From: Nemertoderma westbladi
Taxonomy: Eukaryota > Xenacoelomorpha > Nemertodermatida > Nemertodermatidae
NCBI GenBank assembly: GCA_032718475.1
Contig: JAUCBJ010004149.1
Span: 1 to 22,269, forward strand
Length of the DNA stretch: 22,269 nt
Reading direction: 5' to 3'
Below are positions 8,873-17,851 of the stretch, piece after piece. Under the pieces are notes generated by a model. That model saw only the letters and a program-made list of their open reading frames with translations, was not told the origin of the DNA and made no database searches. The number at the start of each line of letters is the position of its first letter. The stretch's first letter is position 1. A program made the translations under genes and the position numbers.

Positions 8873-9464
8873 AGATTTAATCGGTCTGCCGCTATACGAC
8901 GAAATTTCTGAAAGTGAGATCCGTCTCTCATTTCGTTATCCGTTATTCAAGATGAAACTTGGCCGATGTACGTATGTACTATTCATCCATAGGCTGTGTC
9001 TTTGTGGGGCTGGAGACCCTAATCCATCTTCAGTTCTCACTATACCGCTAGAGTCAGAAATGTCTGAATAGAAATGAAAGAGGTAAAAAGTGATTAGGCG
9101 AAATCTGCTTAAAATTTGCTAATACAGTAATACTTTCGAATTAGTACTTAAATTAAATTTAAGTCACGTGCTGCGCGAAGGCCCCACTTCGTGTAAAACC
9201 AATGTAAAACGCCCCGCGGCGTTTAATAATATTACAAAGTGGGGCGAGCCACGATTAGTGAGCGATGCCTATTTATACAATTATCATTTAATATATATAG
9301 ACCGAAGGTAAATATACTGTAGAGGGAGTTGTACCGCGGTAATAGGCTGCTTGTGTACTAAAGATATTCCTGGTTTTATTTGAATTATTTAATTTGTTTT
9401 CTTAAATTTAGCAACATTCTTTATTAGGGTATTTAGATTCAAAATGATGAAAATCTAGAACATA

Positions 9465-9606
9465 AATATAAACGCCCCCACTAGAACCACACAATTTGGA
9501 ACTTAAACGCCTTCCCCGAAAAAAACGCCCCCTTCGAATAAACGCATCCTTAATTGGCAATTTATAAACTTAAACGCCATGGCCCTTATTCGAAGAAATA
9601 CGGTAA
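9465..9606 (-). repeat. Dispersed-repeat fragment with GGCGTTTA motifs
   Basis: Read on the minus strand it starts CCGTATTTCTTCGAATAAGG and contains several spaced GGCGTTTA or GCGTTTATTCGAA motifs and GGGGGCGTTT. The repeated motif and CCGTATTT(C/A)TTCGAATAAG start look like a widely dispersed non-autonomous repeat of invertebrate genomes. I could not find the other end. Confidence 0.5.
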
Positions 9607-10225
9607 GTCTTTCTACTCAATTTTTTTTGATTATTTTATGATGAATTTATAGCGAACAACGTAACCTATTAATTAACATAAACTGTATCTCTCAGAAGGA
9701 TTCAATGGAGTAAAATTACCCCAAATACCAAGTTCTTACTGGGTTTCAAAATTAATTTAATCTAAAACATTAAGGGTACGAAGCAGGTTACAGTGGCTTT
9801 GTTTTCTAACCAAAACAATAAACGAGACTAATTACCTTGCGGTTAATTTGCGCTGAAGATCACAATTTTCACTTGCAGCCAACATGCGCTGCTATCTGCC
9901 CAGAAGAAACGTTGTAACCATAAGATTAACCTTATATCCAATGGGTGTATTGTATATGTATGCGTTTACGCTTACGCATGACTTAACAATATAGAACTGA
10001 CCTTCTAAGCCCGAACTACAATAACCCCATCGCAAACTACCCCGGAGGATAACCAGCAACCTTAAAATTCAATATAGAGGACAGACTACTCCCATTTAGT
10101 AAACATACCCTATTAATCTCAGACAGACCCTGTGATAAAGTCATTCTGGCCAATCATAATATTATCTTTATAACTTCACACACACAATGACAGCCCCGCC
10201 AGTAGTAGTGTCCACTCAGCCTTTC
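9607..10225. other. Intergenic sequence, nothing identified
   Basis: No sustained coding frame. A small palindromic stretch, TGCGTTTACGCTTACGCAT, lies near 9960. The 74-codon frame that begins at 10187 runs through the short tandem repeat that follows and is not credible. Confidence 0.55.
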
Positions 10226-10280
10226 ATCCACTGGGGGTTGATAAATAAGCAACATTGGGGGTCGATAAATAAGCACCCAG
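10226..10280 (+). repeat. Short tandem repeat GGGGGT(T/C)GATAAATAAGC
   Basis: Two adjacent copies, one with GTTGATAAATAAGC and one with GTCGATAAATAAGC, about 26 bp apart. A GC-richer tract (10310-10395, including GCGCAGCGCAGCCC) follows and differs from the AT-rich surroundings; it may be part of the same inserted repeat but has no recognised tRNA-like or SINE boxes. Confidence 0.55.
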
Positions 10281-10399
10281 TTAAATTACTAGGAGCAAAA
10301 CAAGGGATAGGAGTAGTGCGCAGCGCAGCCCTACCATCGGGTAGCAGCTATCGAAAGAGGAGCCTTCGGGTCGCCTCCGGCCTCGGCCGACTGTTTGCT

Positions 10400-11393
10400 T
10401 TGCTTGCTTAATGTATCAAATATCTCTACTCTTGTTTTGAATTTAATGTTGTTTTTTGCCTTCCTTTATTTGTTGTCACCACCACACCAACACCACAGGC
10501 CCAACAATGATTTAAATTTTTCAGTGTTTGATTTTTATTACAAAATTACAATTAAGGGTTTATGGCAACATATTATTACTCTTAAAAATGCACAAACAAG
10601 TTGCTTGCTGAGCTTCAATCTAGATTACATATGATATAATAAATATGATTAACATAATTTCGTGCGATTAAAAAGTTATGAATTCACCGCAACCTAATTG
10701 AAAGTCATATTGTATTCCTGTTTCTATCTCACTATCAGTTTGGAAGTGATAAATTAACTAGGTGTGACTAATTATTATTCTGCACAGTGCCGTCCACATT
10801 GCGTGGTATAACAGTGAGTTACAACTAACTACCTCTATACTATATTATAGTTACGGTTATATTGTTAAAAAGCTTTGTTTCATAGCAAAATATACATAAA
10901 TCGTGTTATGTGTGGCCTTTTTTGTTGCATAACAGACTGAGTTATACTGTTATGCTATATAAACCTGTAAGGTAAAGGGCTGGGGGTTTCGTATGTGACG
11001 TGATGCAGTGCACATGTTAATAGTCATAACACTCTTAATTAACTTTAATCACCGTTATCATGATTAAGGGGCGCTAGAGATATGTAGTCAACCTGTTACA
11101 TAGACGTAATACTTATACTGGGTAGTCTATATAATTATTTTGCCCTAAAAAGTATTTCCTAGTGTCCGTATATTAGGTTAATTAATAATGTATTTCAGTT
11201 TTGTACTATTTATAGTAGAGTGATTAGCATCACCCACCAGCCCCCATTGTCCATAATAAATGTACCATAATGTATATAATAATAATAATAATAAATATTT
11301 ACACAATCTGTCTGGGTGTGGCTCCTCGTCTAGATACGACCCAAACTACAATGCATCATAGATGTATCACTCAACCTAATAAAACCAATTGAG
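10400..11393. other. AT-rich intergenic sequence with minor repeats
   Basis: This lies downstream of the minus-strand acyltransferase gene. It holds a hairpin GCATAACAG/CTGTTATGC (10927-10935 with 10947-10955) and an (ATA)n microsatellite near 11273-11296. I found no AATAAA on the minus strand close to the stop codon, so the 3' end of the acyltransferase transcript is not defined. Confidence 0.5.
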
Positions 11394-13757
11394 TTAGAGT
11401 TTCTCGGGCTGGGCCGGTCGCCGGAACCAAAACTTTTCTATCACTGTGAGAGGCGACTCGACGCAGATGGAAATAATAAATGCGAAAGCGTAGGATAACG
11501 CGGTGTAGCCTAGGAAGGTAATCGCTATGGTAACCGGGGTGTAGTGCAATGGCGATTGGTAGGTCCCAACAAAAACCATAATTACTATGAGATGCACCAG
11601 ATAGGCCAAGTAGGTTAGCCGGGAACATGGCAACCAGAAGGAGGAGCCTAGCAACCGGGTCACGGGACCCCCGTAACCGGCCTCGCAGGCGAACACGACC
11701 CAGGCGACCGCGAGCGCCCAGCCGACACGGGCGAGACCCGAGTAGGCCGTGTACGAGGTCTGCGACACCGGGGACCCGTCCACGCGGTACAGACCGTAGA
11801 CCACGGCCAACCCCGTCGCTATGGCGACACACCACGCGTTCAACACGATTAACCGAGGTAACCGGGTGGTCCTGTATCTAAGCAACACGTACCCTGTTGC
11901 CATGCCGATTGCGTACACACCCACGCGGCAATAAGGTTTAACGTATATATCATTGAAACCTACCATAGCTTTATCTGCGTTCTGAACGTCTATAAAGCCG
12001 TTTATTCTATAGTAACTGGTAATGGCGACTGTCGTTATAATCTGGAGTAACACCAGGAATACAACGGATAAATAACCGAACAGAGGCTTCTTGTGGAATA
12101 GAAGCAGAACGATGGGCGATATCAGATAGAACTGGGTGTCGTTGGCGAGGTACCAAGTCCATCCCATGCAGGAGTTGTTCACGTTGAAGAAATTGTTAAT
12201 GTACAGGAGGTTGGCCCACCAATAGGAGCGGCAGACTGCGGGGTCGCCCCCTGATTGGAGGAAAAACGGTCCGTTTCCTAGACGATAGAACAATCCGACG
12301 TATAGAATTATGACGACGGCGTAGGGGCCGGTGAGTCTGTAGTAGCGATGGAGGTAGAAGGAGAGGAGGTTGAAGGAGCCCTGGCGCTCCCAGGAGCGGA
12401 CCCCGAGGAAGGTAACGAGGATACCGCTAAGGAGGAAAAAGGTGTCGACGCTGACGGTAGCGCTGGCAATAGTCTGGAAGATAAAGGATTGGGAGGCGGC
12501 TCTGAGGATGACGGCCGGGTTGTCGTAGATGGAAACCTGGAACATAATGGTGTGTCCGAGAATGACCCAGCACAGACTGAGTACGCGGATACCGTGAAGA
12601 GAAGGGATGGAGTCGGGATGGTGGGAGGTGTTGAGAAGTCTCGGGATGTTCGATACGAGGCTGAAGGAGAGGATGGTTCTACTGGCGACAGAGACGAGAC
12701 GTTGTTTGTTCGACGGAGCGGTCCCCCCGGGGGTTGGGGCTTCGGTACCCGGGAAGGCAACCCCGCTGGGGTCCGTGATCCGTAGGGGTCTGTAATCGGA
12801 GCCGTCCGCCGACCCGGATTGCACAGAGGCGCCGAGAAGTGCAGCGGATTCCGAGCCGAGTCGTTTTCGGACACGGGGGAACGTGTTGTACCCCCCGCCG
12901 GAGGGCGTCGCCCCCCTGGCCCCCTCCCAGGAGCGGGGGAGTAGCTCGATGCGTCGACGGGAGGCCGCGTAACCTCTAACTACGTCGTAGACCGTCGCCC
13001 CAACAACCACCAACGCGATAAGGACAGCGACCACTACGGCGACGACGCTGATTGGTTGCCAAGGTAGACGGTCTTCCGGGCAGACTACGTTACTAACTGA
13101 GAGACCGGGTACTACGGAGCCCGCCTCCCCAAGGTTCAGCAGTTCAGCTACGTCAGTCGTATCGCAGGAATCGGGAACGCAGACACCTATTCGAAAAGCC
13201 GGAACGAATAAACTGAACGGAACGGTGGAGTTCCCGGAAGTGTTCACGCCCATCTCGAAACGGCAATATTTTCCGCGGAATAACGTTTCATTAATAACGC
13301 CTGCATTATTACCGCTCGGTAGATCAGTTGAGCTACCGTTTGATTCTGAGGTTATAGAACGACAAACCTCCCAACTTCCCATCATGAGTAGATTCCCATC
13401 GGTGATACCGGCCCCCGGTCGGCCAATCGCGTCTAGGAAACGCAGAGCGTAAGGACGTCGTTTTGCGATATCGGCGTAAAGATTAGCCACGTCGTTGACG
13501 CACTGTCCGCTTATATTGTGCATGTGTAGGCCTATATTGTAGCGAGCTGACGCGAACAATAGCTCATCCAAACCACCACCGTAACCGTTGCTGTTCTCCA
13601 CGAGGTTCTTCATGGAAAGCAACGAGTCGCGATCGAGTTTATTTTTTGCTTCGTTTAATAATAACTCCGGATGAATGAAACTTATACGACTGACGTGGTT
13701 GCAACCCCCGAAGGTTGCCGAGCAAGCAATAATAAGGCCAATTACGAAAATAAACAT
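11394..13757 (-). CDS. NRF-6-like (nose resistant to fluoxetine) acyltransferase-3 membrane protein
   Basis: Intact 787-codon frame. ATG at 13757 has A at -3 and an in-frame TAA two codons upstream. Residues 1-18 are a clear signal peptide. The N-terminal NRF domain (~25-230) has the expected cysteines (C86, C132, C165, C193, C198, C226) and potential N-glycosylation sites. A membrane segment (~235-258) leads to a Gly/Ser/Pro-rich loop (~265-350). The acyltransferase-3 domain (~383-775) has the family RX10H signature at R391-H402, VDTFFLLSG at 437-445, a GWTWYLANDTQFYLISP block at 532-548 and many hydrophobic helices. In C. elegans, family members (NRF-6, NDG-4) act in lipid transport from intestine and in drug response; the acyl substrate is unknown. 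The gene is GC-richer than its surroundings and has no intron, unlike many relatives, suggesting an old retrocopy or intron loss. Upstream lie paired CCAAT-bearing repeats. Confidence 0.93.
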   Translation of the reverse strand: MFIFVIGLIIACSATFGGCNHVSRISFIHPELLLNEAKNKLDRDSLLSMKNLVENSNGYGGGLDELLFASARYNIGLHMHNISGQCVNDVANLYADIAKRRPYALRFLDAIGRPGAGITDGNLLMMGSWEVCRSITSESNGSSTDLPSGNNAGVINETLFRGKYCRFEMGVNTSGNSTVPFSLFVPAFRIGVCVPDSCDTTDVAELLNLGEAGSVVPGLSVSNVVCPEDRLPWQPISVVAVVVAVLIALVVVGATVYDVVRGYAASRRRIELLPRSWEGARGATPSGGGYNTFPRVRKRLGSESAALLGASVQSGSADGSDYRPLRITDPSGVAFPGTEAPTPGGTAPSNKQRLVSVASRTILSFSLVSNIPRLLNTSHHPDSIPSLHGIRVLSLCWVILGHTIMFQVSIYDNPAVILRAASQSFIFQTIASATVSVDTFFLLSGILVTFLGVRSWERQGSFNLLSFYLHRYYRLTGPYAVVIILYVGLFYRLGNGPFFLQSGGDPAVCRSYWWANLLYINNFFNVNNSCMGWTWYLANDTQFYLISPIVLLLFHKKPLFGYLSVVFLVLLQIITTVAITSYYRINGFIDVQNADKAMVGFNDIYVKPYCRVGVYAIGMATGYVLLRYRTTRLPRLIVLNAWCVAIATGLAVVYGLYRVDGSPVSQTSYTAYSGLARVGWALAVAWVVFACEAGYGGPVTRLLGSSFWLPCSRLTYLAYLVHLIVIMVFVGTYQSPLHYTPVTIAITFLGYTALSYAFAFIISICVESPLTVIEKFWFRRPAQPEKL

Positions 13758-14050
13758 TGTTTATTATTATGGTTATCAGATTTACAGATTATATTAGGCC
13801 TAGGCCTATACTGTAGTATTTATATTACAGTATTAACAGATTACACATTTACATTTAGGCAAACATATTAACAGCTTATTATTACAGTATTAGGCCTACG
13901 GTGTACTGCTGTACTGGCTACTGAAACTGAGTTTTCATACTGTCAGACTGTATCACCCCTCTGCCCAATGCAGCACTCTGCTCATGGGTTTACCCATGAG
14001 TTTGTCATTGGTTTGTTTTTTGTTAAGTTTTGTCAGCCACACGCACACCG
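13758..14050. other. 5' flank of the acyltransferase gene
   Basis: It holds three TAGGCCTA octamers (13795, 13801, 13891), several ATTACAGTATTA-like repeats and a perfect palindrome CTCATGGGT-TT-ACCCATGAG at 13981-14000. No clear TATA box is placed convincingly for the minus-strand gene. Confidence 0.5.
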
Positions 14051-14055
14051 TGTGT

Positions 14056-14160
14056 TTGAAAAAGGTGGCCTGGACACAAAAAACATGGACAACGGACAGA
14101 CCAATCAGAAACGTTTTAAGCAAAGCAGTTTGTAGCGATTGGTTTGTCCACCTTTTTCAA
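14056..14160. mobile_element. Short inverted-repeat element, copy 1
   Basis: It starts TTTGAAAAAGGTGGCC and ends GTCCACCTTTTTCAA, giving ~15-bp inverted ends. Inside are CCAATCAGAAACG and, in opposite sense, GCGATTGG. It is about 85-90% like copy 2. Its length suits a tiny MITE. No transposase is encoded. Confidence 0.7.
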
Positions 14161-14202
14161 GTTTTCTCGTTCTTAATTACATAATTGGGAATAAGATGTG
14201 CG

Positions 14203-14316
14203 TTTGAAAAAGGTGGACTGGACACAGGCACATACAGTACAACAGATAATAGACTGACCAATCAGAAACGTATTAAGCAAAGCAGTTTGTAGCGATTGGA
14301 CTGTCCACCTTTTTCA
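14203..14316. mobile_element. Short inverted-repeat element, copy 2
   Basis: It starts TTTGAAAAAGGTGGACTGG and ends CTGTCCACCTTTTTCA. The right 60 bp (CCAATCAGAAACGTATTAAG onward) is nearly identical to copy 1, while the segment after the left end differs. Similarity extends slightly outside both ends (GTG(T/C)G before, GTTTTC after), so a tandem duplication of a larger segment is also possible. Confidence 0.7.
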
Positions 14317-14339
14317 GTTTTCAATTATCTATCTATAAT

Positions 14340-16000
14340 CGGCATGCTGGAAGCATGCATTGAAAAGCTCCTCAATAATGACAGGGTATTGCCTGATAAC
14401 TTTATAGAAGTAAAAGTGTCTGAGTCTGTACTCCCAGATATTCCCATTGGCGATATCTCCTTTGCAGAAGTTAAGGCTGCTGCAAAGAGCATTAAGACCA
14501 ATCGTGCCAGTGGAGTAGATGGTGTCCCCCCTGAGGTCTTTAAAATACCGTTTAAAGCTGTTTAAGCCTGTGTTTAAAGCTTATCTATCCCATCATAGTA
14601 GACATGTACAGAACAACAAGAGTCCCACAAGAAATTAAAACAAATAAGTTGGTGCCAGTTCCCAAGAAGGGCAACCTAACACTCTATGGTTCTTTTCGGG
14701 GAATCTCATTGATCTCGATTGCTGCAAAGCTATACAATGTAATTCTATTAAACCACATCAGGCATCCCATTGAGAGACTGCTCCGTGGAAATCAGAATGG
14801 GTTTCGTAAAGGTCGTGGGACCATGGAGCCCATTTTGGCACTTAGAAGGATAATTGAAGAGTTATCAAAAAAGAAAGACAGGCATCTGGCTGTTATCTTT
14901 GTTGCCTTCTTCAAGGCCTTTGATTTAGTCTCTCGCTCACGTATGTTCACCATATTTTCAATATATGGGATTCCTGATAAAATTATTGCAGCAATCACAT
15001 CAGTATACGATGGTTCAACAACATTTATGTCTACTGCTGACGGTGACACATAACCATTTGAAGTGTTATGGGGCGTCCTCCAGGGAGACACACTTGCACC
15101 ATTCTTGTTCATAATTTATTGTGGTTGACTATGTTCTACGCATGTCCTTAGATCATCATAATGATGATGGGGTGATGGTAACTGCACCTACTGGCTCCCA
15201 AAATAGAGGAAATCCTGCCAAGTACCTAACTGATCTAGACTTTGCTGATGACTTAGGAGTACACTCAGAATCACTAGAGGGAGCCCAACGGCTCCTCTGC
15301 TCATTAGAACAATCTGCTTCTTTTCCTTTGAAAGTCCTCAGCAAGTCTCTGATCGGATGAGTATAAGCTCAAAGGATGGTATGCTCGAGCATGTGGATGT
15401 CTTATGTTACCTGGATTATGGATCCGGAGGACCTTCGAATACGTAAGGGAAAGGCATGGGCAGCCTTGAATAGGCTTTCCAGGATTTGGAAGTCACCGAG
15501 AATTAATCAGAAACTTAAGGTCCGATTATTTAGAGCAGCAGTAGTTCCAGTACTCCTCTATGGGAGCCCATGCTGGATACTGAGGACACCAAATCTCTGG
15601 ATGGCACATTCACAAGAATGCTACTGAATGCTCACTGTGTCAAGTACAAGGCACACATCTCCAATCAGACACTACATAACATTGGAGGTGTCTCATTGGT
15701 TCCCACAACCTTGACACTAGAACAACGCCGCCTCCGCTTTGCAGGACATTGCTTTCGCCGTGAGGACCAGCCAGTGTATAATCTTGTGCTTTAGCAGCCT
15801 CATCGGGTGAATAAGCATGGGGGACAGCCCATGACTTTCTTGAGACGCATCTTAAAGGACACTGGCCTTGCAGATGCGGATGATCGAGCACATGTCATGA
15901 CTGATAGGGAGTTGATAGGGTGTTGTGGCGGCGCAATTTTGTCGACAAGCCGGCACAGCATTCTTGAAAATGCAGCTGCAATGCAGCATGCCGATCCTAG
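14340..16000 (+). mobile_element. Degenerate LINE reverse transcriptase (non-LTR retrotransposon)
   Basis: A 5'-truncated, frame-broken copy with no endonuclease. Pieces in order: pre-RT region with NRASGVDGVPPEVFK (14500-14545); finger/motif 1-2 with LVPVPKKGN and FRGISLISIAAKLYN (14650-14740), then GNQNGFRKGRGT (14788-14820); motif A at 14895-14925, where the usual F-x-D is replaced by F-V-A (GCC at 14904-14906); motif B LQGDTLAPFLF after a stop near 15053; motif C FADD at 15241-15252; the thumb and LYGSPCW (15555-15580); and the C-terminus RRLRFAGHCFRRE...HGGQPM (15727-15835), ending IGCCGGA. At least four stops or frameshifts separate the pieces. The C-terminal 'RRLRFAGHC' style suggests an RTE-related or similar clade, not settled. 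Confidence 0.9.
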
Positions 16001-16002
16001 TA

Positions 16003-16310
16003 GTAACACTAGAAGCAGCCTGTTCTAATGAGGTGAGGAGCCGTTGGGCTCCCTCTCGTGATTCTGGGAGTACTCCTAAGTCATCAGCAAAGTCTAGATC
16101 AGTTAGGTACTTGGCAGGATTTCCTCGACTTCTGGAGCCAGTAGGTGGAGTTCCCATCTCCCAGTCATCATTATGATGATCTAAGGACATGCGTAGAACA
16201 TAGTCAACCAATAATTATGAACAAGAATTGCCCAGAGTGTCTCCTTAGAGGACTCCCCATAATACTTCAAATGGTTCTGTGTCACCGTCAACAGAAGACA
16301 CAAATGTTGT
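16003..16310 (-). mobile_element. Inverted second fragment of the same LINE family
   Basis: Read on the minus strand this repeats the RT motif B-C region of the neighbouring copy (15020-15325). It encodes YVLRMSLDHHNDD, then NPAKYLTDLDFADDLGV, with FADD at 16080-16091. It differs from the plus-strand copy at roughly one base in ten and has its own stop in motif B, so it is a separate insertion rather than a simple local inversion. Both ends are abrupt. Confidence 0.85.
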
Positions 16311-16628
16311 CTCTAGGTGCCCGGATGTTGCCATGAAGATCCATTTAATTTAAGTCAATTTTACTCAAAACTATGTTTTTTCAGTTATATTTTTCAGTTC
16401 GCAGAGAGGGCAGTAAAGTGGTTTGTTGGTACTTGATGAAAAGATGGCAATGCAGGGATTCCAAATGTAACATAAGTATATTTATGTAATAAAAAAATTT
16501 CGATGATTAATAAATAAAACATTGTGTGTTCGAAAGTTCCATGTTTTCGCAACCTCTAGGGGCCATTTTATTATATTTACTGTAATAAATATTGTTCCTT
16601 ATTCTACTAAGCATCTAATAAGAATGCA
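16311..16628. other. Intergenic sequence, nothing identified
   Basis: AT-rich, between the inverted LINE fragment and the 3' end of the TEX47-like gene. No frame, RNA or repeat ends were seen. Confidence 0.6.
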
Positions 16629-16634
16629 TTTATT
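16629..16634 (-). promoter_or_regulatory. Poly(A) signal AATAAA of the TEX47-like gene
   Basis: TTTATT on the plus strand is AATAAA on the minus strand, 20 bp past the stop codon of exon 2. Position and sequence are canonical for a short 3' untranslated region. Confidence 0.6.
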
Positions 16635-16654
16635 TGCTTTTAAATAATTAACTT

Positions 16655-16911
16655 CTATTTTTTAAATTGTGAGTTAACAGATGCAACAGCTGGTCTCAGA
16701 GGTTTAATTGCGGGCCAGACAAAGTCTGCGTCTAGTTTCAAATGGAAAGGAGAGAGATAGCGGTGGAGGTACTCCGCCGGCCCCAGAAGATCTTCCTGCT
16801 GTAGAAGGTAGCCAATGAGGTCCTGCGAAACTATAAACTCCGGTAATTTCTCTTGGATTGCTTCTATAGTTTTATTCTGCGCAAGTTTCGCCATCTTACA
16901 GATTTTGTGCC
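16655..16911 (-). CDS. TEX47: TEX47-like protein, exon 2 (C-terminal)
   Basis: A 257-nt terminal exon. On the minus strand it is preceded by a T-rich tract ending TTTCACAG, a strong splice acceptor at 16913-16912. Exon 1 ends in phase 1 with G, and this exon starts GG, restoring a Gly codon and then the frame HKICKMAKL without a stop. It encodes residues 177-260. PEFIVSQDLIGYL and GPAEYLHRYLSPFHLKLDADF followed by VWP match my recollection of the TEX47 C-terminus (a 'PE..VP..I..YL ... YL..Y..PL...LDSE.VWP' pattern). Taken alone it could be read as a 79-codon gene starting at 16894, but the acceptor and phase match favour an exon. Confidence 0.8.
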
Positions 16912-16960
16912 CTGTGAAATAATAAAATAATTAATAATAATAACCGATTTAAACATAGTA

Positions 16961-17849
16961 CAGGTTCCAGCCTATGACCCCGTAGGAATTTTATATATAT
17001 TAATATTTTGGATATGAAGAATTTAATGGCAAATTTCGTTTTTTGAAAATACCATAGCAACCAGGCGATAACGACCTTCAAAGATAACAATATTGACAAT
17101 GTCCATCGCAACGGGCTTTATAATGCGTATTCAGTGGTCGTATCATGATGGAATCAGAGTCTACCACCATTATATCACGTGTAAGGAACAATATGCATTC
17201 TTTTTTAGTTTCTAGTTGCCATGGCAACGTGTAACCTTGACTAAAAACAAGCTACATATTAGCTGCAGCGTTTTTAAATAACCTCTAATCAAAATCAAAA
17301 TATTAATAAATCAAATGTAAAACATATCGCATATTTTTCCTTATACTCGATATAGTGGGGGTAGAGGTTGATTTAAAAACGCTGCGGCTAATATGTAGCT
17401 TGTTACACGTTGCCATGGCAACTAGAAACTGAAAAAGAAAGCATATTGTTCCTTATACGTGTTATAATGGTGGTAGACTCTGATTCCATCATGATACGAC
17501 CACTGAATACGCATTATAAAGCCCGTTGCGATGGACATTGTCAATATTGTTATCTTTGAAGGTCGTTTTCGCCTGGTTGCTATGGTATTTTCAAAAAACG
17601 AAATTTGCAATTAAATTCTTCATTTCCAAAATATTAATCTGCTATAAAGTTTAAATCGTCATATCTACTATAAGAGCTGTTGCTATGGTAATTTTCTCCG
17701 TTGCTATGTTTAAGACCCCATAAAAAACGAGCGCAACCATTTGGTGAAGTCTACCCAAATTTTTTTAAATGTCCCAGTCTGCACTAAACATCTATGTAGG
17801 GTAGCCGAGTCATATATAAAATTCCTACGGGGTCATAGGCTGGATCCTG
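16961..17849. mobile_element. Fold-back (long inverted repeat) element in the TEX47 intron, mariner-like ends
   Basis: Ends are inverted copies: CAGGTTCCAGCCTATGACCC at 16961 and its complement (GGATCCTG) at 17849. TA flanks both sides (16959-16960, 17850-17851), as expected for Tc1/mariner insertion. Arms extend far inward: ~16961-17287 pairs with ~17362-17849 around a ~73-nt loop, including GTTGCCATGGCAAC-type and GTGGTCGTATCATGATGG segments. The right arm has ~170 bp (about 17639-17811) absent from the left arm, and the left arm has a ~12-bp insertion. No transposase frame is present. Confidence 0.85.
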
Positions 17850-17851
17850 TA

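Larger units (their letters stand above)
8021..9070 (+). repeat. Tandem array of 315-bp units (two near-identical, one diverged)
   Basis: Units start at 8021 (ACGATTTTGACATGC), 8336 (the same) and 8651 (ATGATATTGACATGC), exactly 315 bp apart. The first two differ at about one position that I could find (CCAAAGG versus CCAAATG); the third is strongly diverged and holds a G24 insertion (8849-8872). Each unit is itself two related modules, each with CCGCTAGAGGGCC followed by a GAAACTTGGC or AAGTTGAAAATTTG-like stretch. The near-identity of units 1 and 2 implies a recent duplication or gene conversion. Confidence 0.9.
7905..9254. repeat. Composite repeat block bounded by a 16-bp direct repeat
   Basis: GTGGGGCGAGCCACGA occurs exactly at 7905-7920 and 9239-9254, enclosing the tandem array. 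A partial inverted copy, GGCCCCACTTCGTG, lies near 9181. The core GTGG...CCAC can form a small hairpin. No coding domain is present; the 74-codon frame at 8847 crosses a G24 tract and is spurious. The class of element is not recognised. Confidence 0.6.

Noticed and set aside
10310-10395. Possible tRNA-derived SINE head in the GC-rich tract
   Set aside because: No A-box/B-box pair or cloverleaf could be drawn.
11627-11881. Arg/Pro-rich plus-strand frame of 84 codons
   Set aside because: It lies wholly antisense to the acyltransferase coding region; its composition follows from the GC-rich complementary codons.
12308-12874. 188-codon minus frame and 145-codon plus frame over the acyltransferase loop
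   Set aside because: Both overlap the Gly/Ser/Pro-rich loop of the acyltransferase in other frames and have low-complexity Ser/Pro or Gly/Glu composition.
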